Assembly (NCBI GenBank): GCA_963654355.1
Contig: CAVKBM010000091.1
Location: forward strand, 1-7,174
Reading direction: 5' to 3'
Source of the DNA: UBA1181 sp963654355
GTDB taxonomy: Bacteria; Bacteroidota; Bacteroidia; Bacteroidales; Paludibacteraceae
Length of the DNA: 7,174 bases
The position numbers and the translations under genes were made by a program. The notes below the pieces were generated by a model. That model did no database searches. It was not told the origin of the DNA and saw only the letters and a program-made list of their open reading frames with translations. This document shows, one piece after another, positions 5,865 to 7,174 of the stretch. Within the stretch, counting starts at the first letter, position 1, and every line of letters begins with the position of its first letter.

Positions 5865-7019
5865 CTATCTGAACATACTTTTGAAATGTTTTATAAATTC
5901 ACGTTTTGCACTTGCCGACGGCTGTACATTGTCTGAACTTGACAAATCCTCAAAAACTTTCTTCTCTTCTTTGCTCAGCTTTTCAGGTATGTATACACCA
6001 ATGTTTACAAGCAAATCTCCTGTTCCATAGCCATTTACACTTGGTAGCCCTTTGCCTTTCAATCGAAGCATTTTGCCTGGTTGTGTTCCTGGGTCAATCT
6101 TTACTTTTACCTTCGAGTCTACAGTTGGAATCTCTACCGTTCCTCCGTTGACTGCTGTGGTTATAGGAAGTAACAAGTTATAAATCAAGTCATTCTCGTC
6201 GCGAATCAACTCTGCGTCTTGCTCTTCCTCAATCACAATGTAAAGGTCTCCGTCGATGCCTCCATGTCGTGCTGCGTTTCCTTTGCCTCGCATAGACAAC
6301 TGCATTCCGTCTGCGACACCAGCCGGTATCTTCACCGAAATCACCTCGTCCGACATCACGATTCCCTCTCCATTACAGAAAGAACACTTCTTCTTGATGA
6401 TCTTTCCCTCTCCGCCACAGTCTGGACAGACAGATTGTGTCTGCATGGTTCCGAAAATAGAGTTTTGCACTCTTGTGATGCGTCCAGTTCCCTTACATCT
6501 ATCACAGGTCGTGTACTCGTTGCCGTCGGCTCCAGTTCCATTACAGTGCGAACATGCAACATACCTTTTGACTTTTATCTTCTTTTCGACTCCCGTGGCT
6601 ATTTCTTTCAGAGAAAGCTTCAAACGTGCGCGAAGATCTGTTCCCTTTCTCGTCTGTCGGTATGTTTTCCCTGAACCGCCACCGAATCCTTCTCCGAAGA
6701 AACTACCAAAGTGTCCGCCGAACAAGTCTCCAAAGTTGGAGAATATGTCCTCCATAGACATTCCTTGTCCGCTGAATCCACCACCTGCAGCGCCACCTAC
6801 GCCTGCATGTCCGAATTGGTCATATCGCTGACGTTTCTGTGGATCGCTCAACACATCGTATGCTTCCGCAGCTTCTTTGAATTTCTCCTCAGCCTCTTTG
6901 TCTCCCGGATTTTTGTCTGGGTGATATTGTATGGCTTTTTTTCTATAGGCTTTTTTTATTTCGTCGGCACTCGCGGTCTTCGAGACACCAAGCACTTCGT
7001 AGTAATCTCTTTTCTCCAT
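5865..7019 (-). CDS. dnaJ: Chaperone protein DnaJ (Hsp40, type I)
   Basis: DnaJ delivers unfolded proteins to DnaK and stimulates its ATPase in the cytoplasm. The 384-residue protein is complete and has every type I element in order. The J domain covers about residues 4-70, with the essential HPD at 33-35. A Gly/Phe-rich linker lies at about 73-117. The four CxxCxGxG zinc-binding repeats have cysteine pairs at 156/159, 172/175, 198/201 and 212/215. Two C-terminal substrate-binding beta domains follow, including VKIPAGVADGMQL and the later PGTQPGKMLRLKGKGLP. The Met at 7017-7019 starts the usual EKRDYYEVLGV motif, preceded by a purine-rich AAAGGGAAAGAG. It follows grpE by 20 bp on the same strand, so the two are very likely one heat-shock operon whose promoter lies beyond the right edge. 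No defects are seen. Confidence 0.99.
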   Translation of the reverse strand: MEKRDYYEVLGVSKTASADEIKKAYRKKAIQYHPDKNPGDKEAEEKFKEAAEAYDVLSDPQKRQRYDQFGHAGVGGAAGGGFSGQGMSMEDIFSNFGDLFGGHFGSFFGEGFGGGSGKTYRQTRKGTDLRARLKLSLKEIATGVEKKIKVKRYVACSHCNGTGADGNEYTTCDRCKGTGRITRVQNSIFGTMQTQSVCPDCGGEGKIIKKKCSFCNGEGIVMSDEVISVKIPAGVADGMQLSMRGKGNAARHGGIDGDLYIVIEEEQDAELIRDENDLIYNLLLPITTAVNGGTVEIPTVDSKVKVKIDPGTQPGKMLRLKGKGLPSVNGYGTGDLLVNIGVYIPEKLSKEEKKVFEDLSSSDNVQPSASAKREFIKHFKSMFR

Positions 7020-7039
7020 CTCTTTCCCTTTCGTCTTTT

Positions 7040-7174
7040 TTATTCACCAACGACTACTTTGGCATAGCGGATGACTTTCTCGTTCAAGGTATAACCCTTT
7101 TGAGTGCAGTCGATTACTTTGCCTTTTAGGTCGTCTGTCGGAGCAGGAATCTTCGCTATGGCCTCGTGGAAGTC
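7040..7174 (-). CDS. grpE: Partial 3' end of grpE, nucleotide exchange factor for DnaK
   Basis: The last 44 residues and stop codon of a gene entering from the right edge are present; the 5' part lies outside the window. The visible C-terminus reads DFHEAIAKIP, then LKGKVIDCTQKGYTLNEKVI and RYAKVVVGE. This is the hallmark end of the GrpE beta-wing domain (HEAI, GY.L....IR.A.V.V). GrpE removes ADP from DnaK to reset the chaperone cycle. The stop lies 20 bp upstream of the dnaJ ATG on the same strand, and this grpE-dnaJ order is common in Bacteroidetes, which supports both the identification and co-transcription. Confidence 0.95.
   Translation of the reverse strand, partial: DFHEAIAKIPAPTDDLKGKVIDCTQKGYTLNEKVIRYAKVVVGE

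Noticed and set aside
6219..6674. A 151-codon plus-strand open frame opposite dnaJ
   Set aside because: It is another antisense shadow of the cysteine-rich region, with no start context, no domain, and overlap with other shadow frames.
6256..6831. A 191-codon plus-strand open frame opposite dnaJ
   Set aside because: It is antisense to the G/F and zinc-finger parts of dnaJ, whose repetitive composition keeps the opposite frame open. The proline/cysteine-rich product has no recognisable domain.

Overview
The window looks like a chromosomal segment of a member of the Bacteroidales (Bacteroides/Prevotella-like). Three things point there: a low-to-moderate G+C content with A/T-rich intergenic DNA, matches to the Bacteroidetes -7 promoter element TAnnTTTG in front of several genes, and protein sequences that read like Bacteroidales orthologues. 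Start codons mostly lack a strong Shine-Dalgarno, as is usual in that phylum. The genus cannot be fixed from the sequence alone.

Layout, left to right. (1) At 1-256, minus strand, is the N-terminal 85 codons of a gene running off the left edge; it resembles the leading part of large Bacteroidales helicase-related proteins with a phospholipase D-like N-terminus. (2) At 500-1579, minus strand, is a complete single-domain mannose-1-phosphate guanylyltransferase, closed by a strong intrinsic terminator. (3) A 343-bp divergent intergenic region carries a candidate promoter in each direction and a pair of 12-bp direct repeats. (4) At 1923-4766, plus strand, is a 947-residue AsmA-family envelope protein with an N-terminal membrane anchor and a C-terminal tail built from 11-residue repeats. 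(5) At 4767-4888 is a compact regulatory stretch with two hairpins, one of which overlaps a good candidate promoter for the next gene. (6) At 4889-5785, plus strand, is a CvfB-type S1/winged-helix RNA-binding protein. (7) A shared convergent terminator follows. (8) At 5865-7019, minus strand, is dnaJ, and just upstream of it the 3' end of grpE (7040 to the right edge), forming a grpE-dnaJ chaperone operon.

The genes do not form one pathway. GrpE and DnaJ are the DnaK co-chaperones. The guanylyltransferase makes GDP-mannose for surface polysaccharides and glycans. The AsmA protein probably acts in envelope lipid homeostasis. CvfB is a general RNA-binding regulator. Most of the window is ordinary housekeeping and envelope sequence. 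The items most worth a second look are the truncated helicase at the left edge, which may start a defence or mobile cluster outside the window, the 11-mer repeat tail on the AsmA protein, and the promoter/terminator overlap upstream of cvfB. I found no CRISPR array, tRNA, rRNA, insertion sequence or convincing new multi-gene system inside these 7.2 kb.
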